From Carbonatibacter sp965199245 (lineage in GTDB: Bacteria; Pseudomonadota; Alphaproteobacteria; Kiloniellales; Kiloniellaceae): a stretch of DNA of 64,000 nucleotides. Below the pieces are notes generated by a model. That model saw nothing but the letters and a program-made list of their open reading frames with translations. It made no database searches and had not been told where the DNA came from. The number at the start of each line of letters is the position of its first letter. Position 1 is the stretch's first letter. The stretch is taken from contig CBDAQP010000002.1 in NCBI GenBank assembly GCA_965199245.1, positions 302,038 to 366,037 on the forward strand, given 5' to 3'. A program made the translations under genes and the position numbers. Below are positions 1 to 7,069 of the stretch, piece after piece.

Positions 1-2
1 AA

Positions 3-677
3 CTTGTGGCTTTTTCCCCGTGGCGGTCTGTTGTCTTTTCGCCCTTGAGCGGGGCGGAGTCTATGACGGCATTCGCCCGCCAGATTCTGGCAACGGCCCC
101 GCCACGCTTTGCCCTTGCGGGGCTGTCGATGGGGGGTATTGTCGCGATGGAACTTGTCCGCCAGGCTCCGGAGCGTGTCGCTGGCCTGGCCTTGCTGGAT
201 ACAAATCCCCTTGCTGAAGCCCCGGACGTTGCGGCCCGGCGGACAGGACAGCTTGCGCGTGTGGCGGCGGGTGAGTTAAAAGCCGTGATGCGCGAGGATA
301 TGAAACCGCACTATCTGACCTCTGGCCCGCGCCGGAACCAGATTCTTGATCTCTGCCTCGACATGGCCCTGGCTCTGGGGCCAGAGGTCTTTGCCCGTCA
401 ATCCCATGCCCTGCGCACCCGCCCTGATCAGACGGAAACCCTGCGTGCCTTTCGCGCACCTGCGGTGATTCTCTGTGGTGAGGATGACGCGCTCTGTCCG
501 CGTTCGCGGCATGAATTGATGGCAGAATTGATGCCACAGGCCGATTTTCATATGATCCCCGGGGCAGGTCATTTGCCGACCCTGGAACAGCCGGATCTGA
601 CCACGCGCTATCTTGAACGATGGCTGACACAGATTGATCTTGAGGAAGGGATAAATGACCACAGCACTTGTTGTTGA
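3..677 (+). CDS. alpha/beta hydrolase, 5' end outside window
   Basis: The reading frame is open from the first bases, so the true start lies upstream. The first in-frame start-like codon, GTG at 6, falls in the middle of the expected N-terminal strand region. The nucleophile elbow GLSMGG (serine at about residue 41 counted from that GTG) is followed by a cap-like helical stretch. The catalytic Asp is probably in GEDDALCP and the His in GAGHLPTLEQP near the C-terminus. Together these show an alpha/beta-hydrolase fold protein of the small esterase or acyl-hydrolase type; the substrate is unknown. The last codons overlap the start of acuI by 23 bases, so the two are probably co-transcribed and translationally coupled. 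Confidence 0.85.
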   Translation, partial: LVAFSPWRSVVFSPLSGAESMTAFARQILATAPPRFALAGLSMGGIVAMELVRQAPERVAGLALLDTNPLAEAPDVAARRTGQLARVAAGELKAVMREDMKPHYLTSGPRRNQILDLCLDMALALGPEVFARQSHALRTRPDQTETLRAFRAPAVILCGEDDALCPRSRHELMAELMPQADFHMIPGAGHLPTLEQPDLTTRYLERWLTQIDLEEGINDHSTCC

Positions 678-1662
678 TCGCACGGCGGACGGCAAAGTTT
701 TCTCCGAAATCAGAACACTGGCCGAAGATCAGCTTCCGACCGGGGGCGAGGTCGGGGGGGGCGAGGTCGTCGTTGCTGTTGACTATTCCTGCCTTAATTA
801 CAAGGATGGCCTGTGCCTCACGGGGCGGGGCGGACTGGTCAAAAGCTATCCCCATGTGCCCGGGATTGATTTTGCGGGCGTTGTCGTTTCCTCGGGTGAT
901 GCACGCTATCGCATCGGTGATCGCGTTGTTCTCACGGGGTGGCGCGTGGGGGAACTCTATTGGGGCGGCTATGCGACCCACGCCCGCGTCAAGGCCGACT
1001 GGCTTGTGCCGTTACCAGCGGGATTATCAACGCGTCAGGCGATGGTGGCGGGGACAGCAGGTCTGACCGCCATGCTTGCGCTCATGGCTTTGGAGCGGCA
1101 GGGACTGACACCGCAACAAGGGGAGGTTCTGGTCACAGGGGCCGGGGGGGGCGTGGGGTCGATTGCCACGGCTCTGTTGGCGAACCTGGGCTTTCGGGTT
1201 GCCGCTGTGACCGGACGTCCGGCGATTGCCGATAGCCTGCGGGCCTTGGGCGCGGAGCGTATTATCCTGCGGACAGAATTGAATGAATCCTCTATGCGCC
1301 CGCTGGAACGTGAAACCTGGGCGGGCTGTCTTGACTCTGTCGGGGGGGTGATGCTGGCGCGCATTTTGGGTCAGATGCGTTATGGGGCCTCTGTTGCCGC
1401 GATTGGTCTTGCCGGTGGGGCGGATCTGCCCGCAAGCGTGATTCCATTCCTCTTGCGCGGTGTGAATTTGTTGGGCATTGACTCGGTTATGCAACCTTTT
1501 GACCGGCGTCAACAGGCCTGGGCGCGTCTTGTCACCGATACGCCCTTTGATCGCCTGGAACCAGTCGTGCAGGAGGCCGGCTTGTCTGATCTTCCCGGTT
1601 TGGGGCAGGCCATTCTCGAGGGGGCAGTGCGCGGGCGGGTGATTGTCAACCTGCGGGCCTGA
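655..1662 (+). CDS. acuI: acrylyl-CoA reductase (NADPH) AcuI/YhdH family
   Basis: Medium-chain dehydrogenase/reductase of 335 residues, full length for the AcuI/YhdH group. The family segment around residues 45-59 (SCLNYKDGLCLTGRG), the GIDFAG motif near 70, and the NADP-binding loop GAGGGVGS at 162-169 are all visible. There are no zinc-binding cysteines, as in the zinc-free quinone-oxidoreductase branch. Family members reduce acrylyl-CoA to propionyl-CoA in the cytoplasm, linking 3-hydroxypropionate or DMSP-derived acrylate to central metabolism and detoxifying a reactive thioester. The start ATG overlaps the upstream hydrolase gene, and the gene converges on the EamA gene 14 bases further on. 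The family is secure; the exact substrate is inferred. Confidence 0.88.
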   Translation: MTTALVVDRTADGKVFSEIRTLAEDQLPTGGEVGGGEVVVAVDYSCLNYKDGLCLTGRGGLVKSYPHVPGIDFAGVVVSSGDARYRIGDRVVLTGWRVGELYWGGYATHARVKADWLVPLPAGLSTRQAMVAGTAGLTAMLALMALERQGLTPQQGEVLVTGAGGGVGSIATALLANLGFRVAAVTGRPAIADSLRALGAERIILRTELNESSMRPLERETWAGCLDSVGGVMLARILGQMRYGASVAAIGLAGGADLPASVIPFLLRGVNLLGIDSVMQPFDRRQQAWARLVTDTPFDRLEPVVQEAGLSDLPGLGQAILEGAVRGRVIVNLRA

Positions 1663-1676
1663 TCGCTATGTGTGCA

Positions 1677-2606
1677 TTATTTCTGTCCCAGAGCAAGAAC
1701 GAGACCGCAAAAAATCAGCCCCCCGCCCAGAATGTGAAAAAGGTTGGGGATTTCTCCCAAAAAGAAAAAAGCCATGACGAGTCCAAAGAGGGGCATCAGA
1801 TGCACAAACTGCCCCCCTGTGGCGGCTCCGACTTTACGGATCCCCTGATTCCAGCAAAAAAAGGCAACGAGTGAAGAAAAAATTCCCGTGTAGAGAATAA
1901 TGACGCTGTTTGACAGAGACAGAACCAGAGGCGGCTCATCAAAGGGATTGATGAGGTAGAGCACAAAAAGCGGACAGGTGCCGACCCACGTCAGGAAGGT
2001 CAGGAATGCAAACGGCGAAAGGGCCGAAGGTTTCCATTTCAGACCAATCGAATAGAGGCTCCAGATAATGGCGGCGGTGATGATAAAGAGATCACCCCGG
2101 GCAAAGGTCAACTGCCACAGGCTGGATAGATCACCGCGCAGAACTAGTAAAACAACCCCGACTGTGGACAGGACAACGCCCAGAACCTGTTGCCAGATCA
2201 GGGGCTGTCTGCTCAAAAAGGCAGAAAGTAAAACGATCAGAATCGGTGTGGTCGAATTGATCAAAAGACCATTGGTCGCCGAAGTGGTCTGCAATCCGGC
2301 ATAGACCAGCACGTTGAAGAGACTCACTGACATCACGGCCAGAACAGACAGGCGAAACCAGACCGGGCGAATCAGGGGCCATTCCCGAATCACACTGTGT
2401 CCCCCACCGATCAGCAGGAGAAGACCACAGGCCAAAATCCACCGCCAGAATCCCAGCGTAATCGGGGGCAGGTTGTCTGCGGCGACCCGCCCGAGGATAA
2501 AATTTCCCGACCACAGCAACGCTGCGGTTACGAGCAGGAAAAACGCGCCTTGCCGGTCTGTGACAAGGCCGGAGAGACGGTGGGCAATCCGGGATAAAAA
2601 GGTCAT
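1677..2606 (-). CDS. EamA-family (DMT) transporter
   Basis: A 309-residue integral membrane protein with about ten hydrophobic segments arranged as two EamA repeats. Repeat one starts around FLLVTAALLWSGNFILG (residues 22-38) and repeat two around FIITAAIIWSLYSIGLKW. Drug/metabolite transporters of this fold export amino acids, nucleotides or other small solutes across the inner membrane; nothing here fixes the substrate. The start ATG overlaps the stop of the upstream MFS gene as ATGA, so the two form a tight operon. The first cytoplasmic stretch (about 20 residues) is short and basic, in line with the positive-inside rule. Confidence 0.85.
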   Translation of the reverse strand: MTFLSRIAHRLSGLVTDRQGAFFLLVTAALLWSGNFILGRVAADNLPPITLGFWRWILACGLLLLIGGGHSVIREWPLIRPVWFRLSVLAVMSVSLFNVLVYAGLQTTSATNGLLINSTTPILIVLLSAFLSRQPLIWQQVLGVVLSTVGVVLLVLRGDLSSLWQLTFARGDLFIITAAIIWSLYSIGLKWKPSALSPFAFLTFLTWVGTCPLFVLYLINPFDEPPLVLSLSNSVIILYTGIFSSLVAFFCWNQGIRKVGAATGGQFVHLMPLFGLVMAFFFLGEIPNLFHILGGGLIFCGLVLALGQK

Positions 2607-3997
2607 TTCAGAGCGTGATGATGTGACAGGGGCCAGAGAGGATGATGGTCATCAATAATGATGGGATGAGCATGGCGCAGGGGGGCGTGGTGGTGCGGGT
2701 GGGCATGGGGTTCCGGGCCTTCCCAGCCGTCGTGGGGGTGTTGGTGGTGTTCATCATGGACATGCAAATGACCGTGATGCCGGGCGGTGTGTTCGTGGAC
2801 GAGGAACTGTTCTGTTTCACGGGGCCAAAACCACAGCGCAACCGCTCCCCCCGCACCGACCAGCCCCGCCATGATCATCAGGGTTGACGATAGCCCCAGC
2901 ACGGCCCCGGCCCACCCGGCAAGCGGGTAGGTGATGAGCCACCCGGCATGAGACAGCGCGAAATGGGCCGCATAAACCGCCGGACGGTCTTCGGGATGGG
3001 CGGAACGGGCCAACAGTCGCCCCGACGGGGTTAAAATCACAGATCCCCCGATGCCAAGCAAAAACCACAGTGGCAAACCCGTCAACACAGAATCAAGTCC
3101 GGTGGCGAGGATTAGGCCGACAATCAACAAGGGCAGGCCACACAGCATGAGCGTCCGTTCAGCAAAGCGGTTGAGCAACCCTGGAAGGCTCAGGGCCACG
3201 ACCATTGACCCGACCCCATAGGAGGCCAGAAAAAGACTCACTGTTGTCTGATCCGCGCCCAGATGCCCTTGAACCAGAACAACAGTATTGACCAAAACCA
3301 TTGCCCCGGCGGCAGAAACCGCAAAACTGAGTCCCAGCAGTCCTTTGAGGCGCGGCGTATGCAGATAGATTGCAAAGCCACGTTTCAAACGGCGGCGGAG
3401 GCTTTCGGCTTTGTTCAGGGCTTTCGCCGCCGCCGGGAGGGTTGTCGTCATAATCAGCACCGCAGAGATCAGGAATCCTCCCACTGTTCCGGCAAAAAGC
3501 CAATGAAAAGAAACCAGGCTGACGATCAGTCCTGCCAGCACGGGACTCAACACGGCTTCGAGATCATAGGCCAGCCGTGACAGGCCGAGAGCCTGCGTAT
3601 AGTCGTCCTCATCGGGTAAAACATCAGGCAGGGTTGCCTGAAAAGCAGGGGTAAAAGCCGCAGAAAAACTTTGGAACAAAAAAACCAGCAGATAAACGTG
3701 CCAGATGGCACTGACAAAGGGCAGGAGGCCGACCAGAACAGCGCGACAGAGATCAAGGCTGACCAGAAAACCCCGTCGGGGCAACCGCGCGGCAAAGGCC
3801 CCGACAAGGGGCGAAAGCCCGACATAGGCGACCATTTTTAGCGCAAAGGCCGTTCCCAATACAACCCCGGCATCCGCCCCGGCGAGGTCATAGGCCAGCA
3901 AGGCCAGGGCTACCGTCGCCAACCCCGTCCCGGCGAGGGAAAAGGCCTGCGCCGCAAAAAGATGGCGAAAGACGGTTTTTTTCAGAAGACAGAGCAT
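2603..3997 (-). CDS. MFS transporter with histidine-rich C-terminal tail (NreB-like)
   Basis: Major facilitator of 464 residues with about twelve transmembrane helices up to residue 393. These are followed by a soluble tail (roughly 400-464, bases 2606-2800) packed with His and Asp: HEHTARHHGHLHVHDEHH, HAHPHHHA, and HHPLWPLSHHH near the end. A histidine-rich tail of this kind is typical of nickel/cobalt-resistance MFS pumps such as NreB, and binds divalent metal on the cytoplasmic side. Metal export is therefore the leading guess, but the transmembrane core alone does not prove it. The start is 20 bases from an inverted-repeat element (4017-4226), which may supply or disturb its promoter. It is the first gene of an operon with the EamA gene. 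Confidence 0.82.
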   Translation of the reverse strand: MLCLLKKTVFRHLFAAQAFSLAGTGLATVALALLAYDLAGADAGVVLGTAFALKMVAYVGLSPLVGAFAARLPRRGFLVSLDLCRAVLVGLLPFVSAIWHVYLLVFLFQSFSAAFTPAFQATLPDVLPDEDDYTQALGLSRLAYDLEAVLSPVLAGLIVSLVSFHWLFAGTVGGFLISAVLIMTTTLPAAAKALNKAESLRRRLKRGFAIYLHTPRLKGLLGLSFAVSAAGAMVLVNTVVLVQGHLGADQTTVSLFLASYGVGSMVVALSLPGLLNRFAERTLMLCGLPLLIVGLILATGLDSVLTGLPLWFLLGIGGSVILTPSGRLLARSAHPEDRPAVYAAHFALSHAGWLITYPLAGWAGAVLGLSSTLMIMAGLVGAGGAVALWFWPRETEQFLVHEHTARHHGHLHVHDEHHQHPHDGWEGPEPHAHPHHHAPLRHAHPIIIDDHHPLWPLSHHHALK

Positions 3998-4016
3998 TCC
4001 GGTTTTTCTCTCTATT

Positions 4017-4226
4017 GAGTACCTCTAAAAACCCCGGGCCGAAGCTGGTTGGCAGGAAAACTACTTTTGAGAACCCCAGAACACTTGACGTATTCGAGGA
4101 TCGCAGGTCGTGTTGCACGCGCATAAAAAAGTCGTGTTGCACGCGCAAATCTAAAACAGTTTGTTGCACGCGCAAACCTGAAGCGGTTTGACGCCCCGGA
4201 CGGGATCGGGGTTTTTAGAGGTACTC
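4017..4226. repeat. 210-bp inverted-repeat element with three internal 12-mers
   Basis: A perfect 20-bp inverted repeat bounds the segment: GAGTACCTCTAAAAACCCCG at 4017-4036 and its complement at 4207-4226. Inside, GTTGCACGCGCA occurs three times (4112-4123, 4136-4147, 4163-4174), with start spacings of 24 and 27 bases. ATTGAG occurs at both edges (4014-4019 and 4228-4233), the left one overlapping the inverted repeat. The layout is that of a non-autonomous mobile repeat or a metal/stress-regulated intergenic element. Short ORFs across it are repetitive and look spurious. A diverged 41-base match to its left end lies at 27821-27861. Confidence 0.75.
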
Positions 4227-4303
4227 CATTGAGCACCCACTCTCGAGGTGCTAGGCTACAGTGTCAATGAAAGTCTTTGCCTTTTTTAATTTAGGGTTTT
4301 GTG

Positions 4304-4843
4304 ATGAATGTTCTTGCCTTTGCGGCCTCCTCCCATCGTCAGTCGATTAATCAAAAACTTGTCTTCGCGGCGGCTGATCTGCTGGCCTCGAGTGCCTCCG
4401 GTGTTGTGATTGACCGTCTTGACCTCAATGATTATGAACTTCCGCTTTTTAGTGAAGATTGCGAAAAAACCCTGGGTCAGCCGGAACAGGCTGTGGATTT
4501 TTGCGGAAAAATTGCGCGGGCCGATGCGCTTCTGATTGCCTTTGCCGAACACAATGGCACCTACACAGCGGCCTTTAAGAATATTTTTGACTGGGCCTCG
4601 CGGGTGAAAAAACAGGTCTTTCAGGGCAACCCTGCCGTCTATTTTGCCACCGCCCCCGGTGCAGGGGGCGCGGGGAGTGTCCTCGCCCAAGCGGTAAAAT
4701 CCGCCCCCTTTTTCGGTGCGGAGATCAAGGCCAGCCTCTCCGTTCCCCTATTCCACAGCGTTTTCGACAGTGAGACGGGAAAATTTCGCGATGAGGGCGT
4801 GAGGTCGCAGGTTGCGGAGGCTGTCAACAGCCTCCGCCCGTAA
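4304..4843 (+). CDS. NADPH-dependent FMN reductase family protein
   Basis: A 179-residue flavodoxin-fold oxidoreductase. The N-terminal phosphate-binding loop AASSHRQSINQKL follows strand one. The family signature AEHNGTYTAAFKNIFDWASR, which contacts the flavin, lies near residues 83-102. Members reduce FMN or quinones with NAD(P)H in the cytosol; some act as azo- or chromate reductases. A GTG directly precedes the chosen ATG at 4304; the ATG gives the usual family N-terminus. The gene is transcribed away from the inverted-repeat element. A possible promoter, TTGAGC (4229-4234) with TAGGCT (4252-4257) at 17-base spacing, straddles the right edge of that element. It converges on the YceI gene with 5 bases between the stops. 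Confidence 0.85.
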   Translation: MNVLAFAASSHRQSINQKLVFAAADLLASSASGVVIDRLDLNDYELPLFSEDCEKTLGQPEQAVDFCGKIARADALLIAFAEHNGTYTAAFKNIFDWASRVKKQVFQGNPAVYFATAPGAGGAGSVLAQAVKSAPFFGAEIKASLSVPLFHSVFDSETGKFRDEGVRSQVAEAVNSLRP

Positions 4844-4848
4844 CAGAT

Positions 4849-5427
4849 TTATTTCTTTTTCCGGGCCAGTTCCAGATTGATAATCAGCCTGACGTGATCG
4901 GAATTGAGCGGCGTATATTTGCCCAGATCAAAATCACTGCGGAGTAAGTCGCCCGTGATGTGAAACCCGAAATAGTGCGCGGGCTTAAAGGGGTGCTTGT
5001 CATCAAAGGTTTTCGTCGCAACCAGAGTGATGGGGCGGGTGTTGCCCTTGATCGTCAGGTCGCCCGTGATGTGATAGCGATTTGCGCCGGTCTGCTTGAC
5101 CGCAGTGCTTTTAAAGGTCGCTTCGGGATACTGTGCTGTATCAAAAAAATCATCACTTTTCAGATGCTCGTCAAAGGCAGCAATGTTGGAACGAACAGAG
5201 TTGATGTCAATGCGAATATCAACAGAACTTTTTGACGGCATGTCCTTATCAAGCAAGATGTCACCGTCAAAGCGTTCAAATTTGATGGTTTGTGTCGAAA
5301 TGCCCGCATGATTAAACTGTGCGGTGATCTCGCTATGCCCGGCATCAAAACCATATTGATCGGCGGCAAAGGCCGACCCCGAAACCAGCACCAGTGCAAA
5401 AAGAGAAGATTTGAGCAGAGAAAACAT
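4849..5427 (-). CDS. YceI family periplasmic lipid-binding-fold protein
   Basis: A 192-residue protein starting with a signal peptide: basic residue at 6, a hydrophobic core, and the cleavage site SAFA-A near residue 21. The mature part begins with YGFDAGHSEITAQFNHAG, characteristic of the YceI domain, and continues through GDLTIKGNTRPITL to the C-terminal HVRLIINL strand. YceI proteins form a lipocalin-like barrel that binds polyisoprenoid lipids in the periplasm; many respond to base or osmotic stress. The start is supported by AAGGA upstream on the coding strand. The protein is exported and its ligand is unknown. Confidence 0.9.
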   Translation of the reverse strand: MFSLLKSSLFALVLVSGSAFAADQYGFDAGHSEITAQFNHAGISTQTIKFERFDGDILLDKDMPSKSSVDIRIDINSVRSNIAAFDEHLKSDDFFDTAQYPEATFKSTAVKQTGANRYHITGDLTIKGNTRPITLVATKTFDDKHPFKPAHYFGFHITGDLLRSDFDLGKYTPLNSDHVRLIINLELARKKK

Positions 5428-5508
5428 CGTCAGGAGTCCTTATGTCTGTGTGGTGTAACTCTTCACAATATGGAGAATGGGTAGGAAATATTCAAGGGTG
5501 TCTCCTGT

Positions 5509-6360
5509 TCATGTCAGTCCCTGTTCCTGTCGTGAGCGTCTGATGGTGTTCGCAACTTCAGAATTATTTTTCATATGACTATGCTGATCCGCGTGGCAGA
5601 GCTTACACAACACCACAAGATTCGTGTCGGTGTTGTCAGATTTGACACCGTTCTTGTGGTGCGTATCAAGACAATACCGGTGTTCCGAAAGGTTGACCCT
5701 ACATTTCGCGCATGTCCAGTTTGATTGCGCCCTTTTTGTGCGTGAACGATCATCCCAGTCGCGTGTGTACCCGCTTGGCGGCGCGGTTTCGTCTGTATGT
5801 CTGGGCTTTCTCTTGAAATTTGAATGGTATTTTTCAAAAAAATCGCCGATAGAAAATTTGTCAAATATTTCTTTCTTTTCTTTTTTATTTTCTTTGTCAT
5901 AATTACTATAATTTATTTTCTCCAGGCAATTTTTGCAAACCTTGAGTCTGGCTTCTGTTTCTCCGCGTTCGTCTGTCTCTTCTTCATGATAGTCAACCTT
6001 GAAACGACCGGATCTTTCTATTGTGGCAATGTATCGCTCAAAAGTCCCGTTTTTTCTTTTTTTCTCAAGGGTTTTGCAGTCTGAGAAATGGAATTTTCTT
6101 GATTTTTCAGGAAAATTCTCGTTTATATCCTTACTGCAACCTGTGTCTTTGATATACAGGAGGACACCTTTTCCTTTGTAGGTTAGAAGCCCGTCTTCGT
6201 TGACGTCCACATCATCCAGGTTGGTTTCAAGACCTTCGAGGAGCAATCTGCCAATGTTCAAATCGTCCAGGCGATTGGCCTCAATCTGCCAAGTGGCGGG
6301 AGGAGCACCCATCTCCCTGACCAGTTTTTCCAATTCCTTAAATGGGATATTCAATTTCAT
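5509..6360 (-). CDS. zorE: ZorE-like HNH endonuclease of a type II Zorya system
   Basis: A 283-residue protein ending in an HNH nuclease domain. The zinc-knuckle cysteines are at 217 and 220 (CAKC), the catalytic-type double His at 234-235 (DTHH), Asn at 247, and the closing CKLCH at 252-256. The N-terminal 200 residues are a lysine- and glutamate-rich region with another CxxC at 142-145. In type II Zorya, ZorA-ZorB form the membrane motor-like sensor and ZorE is the HNH effector that cuts invading DNA. The start overlaps zorB by 4 bases (ATGA), so it is the last gene of the operon. The coding strand is markedly A/T-rich compared with flanking genes, as expected for acquired defence DNA. Confidence 0.85.
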   Translation of the reverse strand: MKLNIPFKELEKLVREMGAPPATWQIEANRLDDLNIGRLLLEGLETNLDDVDVNEDGLLTYKGKGVLLYIKDTGCSKDINENFPEKSRKFHFSDCKTLEKKRKNGTFERYIATIERSGRFKVDYHEEETDERGETEARLKVCKNCLEKINYSNYDKENKKEKKEIFDKFSIGDFFEKYHSNFKRKPRHTDETAPPSGYTRDWDDRSRTKRAQSNWTCAKCRVNLSEHRYCLDTHHKNGVKSDNTDTNLVVLCKLCHADQHSHMKNNSEVANTIRRSRQEQGLT

Positions 6361-7067
6361 GGTTTTGGAGGCTGCAAAATATCGACAATACGGCGTTCGG
6401 CATTTGTGCGTACCCTAAATTCAACACGGCGGGATTGTGTCTTGTCTTCTCGTCCATTTGCCATCAGAACGGGTTTGCTTGAGGATAAGCCGTTTGCAGT
6501 GATAATTGTTTGAACCCAGTCGCGATTTTGTGTGGTGGCGAGAGTATCCAGAGCATACCGCAAGACGGAGCGTGTGCGATCTTGTGAGAGTTCCATATTC
6601 TTGAAATAGGCATCAAGAACACTGGTCGCACCACTCCATATTGATGATGTGTGGCCTTCAATCCGAATTTCGGCAATATCGGAACGATACTGCCCAACGA
6701 TTTTAATATAGCGCGGAAAAAAATCTGTGAGGATTTCCTGGAATTGGGGCTTTAAATTCGATTTTGCACTGTCGAATAAAACGCTGGGTTCCTTGAACCG
6801 GATGGCAAGTGTATCCTCATTTAATTCCGCACCCCACTTGGGCAGGTCGTCTTTAAACTCTGATTTCAGGTCCAGCAAAAGCGCGGTCTGTGTTTCATTC
6901 CAGGTGACCGCGATCTGTTTGATTCTTTCCTTTTCAAGGACAATATCCTTAATGTAACTAATCGCGATGAAAAGAAAAACTACCATCAGGCCAGCCATGA
7001 GATCGGAGACTGAGATCCAATGTTCTTCTTCGCTCTCTGTTGAAGGAGTCTCAAAAATCAAAGACAA
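6357..7067 (-). CDS. zorB: ZorB, MotB/OmpA-like membrane anchor of Zorya
   Basis: A 236-residue protein with one N-terminal transmembrane helix (about 23-40) preceded by SVSDLMAGLMVVFLF. The Asp at 22 corresponds in position to the proton-path Asp of MotB-like stators. The C-terminal half is an OmpA-like peptidoglycan-binding domain: SVLFDSAKSNL, EIRIEGHTSS, ELSQDRTRSVLRY and the closing RRVEFRV strand. In Zorya, ZorB pairs with five ZorA subunits to make an ion-driven inner-membrane motor anchored to the cell wall. Its ATG lies 2 bases beyond the zorA stop, and its end overlaps zorE. Confidence 0.9.
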   Translation of the reverse strand: MSLIFETPSTESEEEHWISVSDLMAGLMVVFLFIAISYIKDIVLEKERIKQIAVTWNETQTALLLDLKSEFKDDLPKWGAELNEDTLAIRFKEPSVLFDSAKSNLKPQFQEILTDFFPRYIKIVGQYRSDIAEIRIEGHTSSIWSGATSVLDAYFKNMELSQDRTRSVLRYALDTLATTQNRDWVQTIITANGLSSSKPVLMANGREDKTQSRRVEFRVRTNAERRIVDILQPPKP

Positions 7068-7069
7068 TT

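Noticed and set aside
61..981. 306-codon minus-strand ORF over the hydrolase and acuI
   Set aside because: Antisense shadow with no domain; both sense genes are clear.
1668..1874. 68-codon plus-strand ORF after acuI
   Set aside because: Antisense to the C-terminus of the EamA transporter, low-complexity and without a ribosome binding site.
4112..4174. Three 12-mers GTTGCACGCGCA as a CRISPR array
   Set aside because: Repeats are too short, spacers are 12-15 bases, only three units, and no cas genes nearby.
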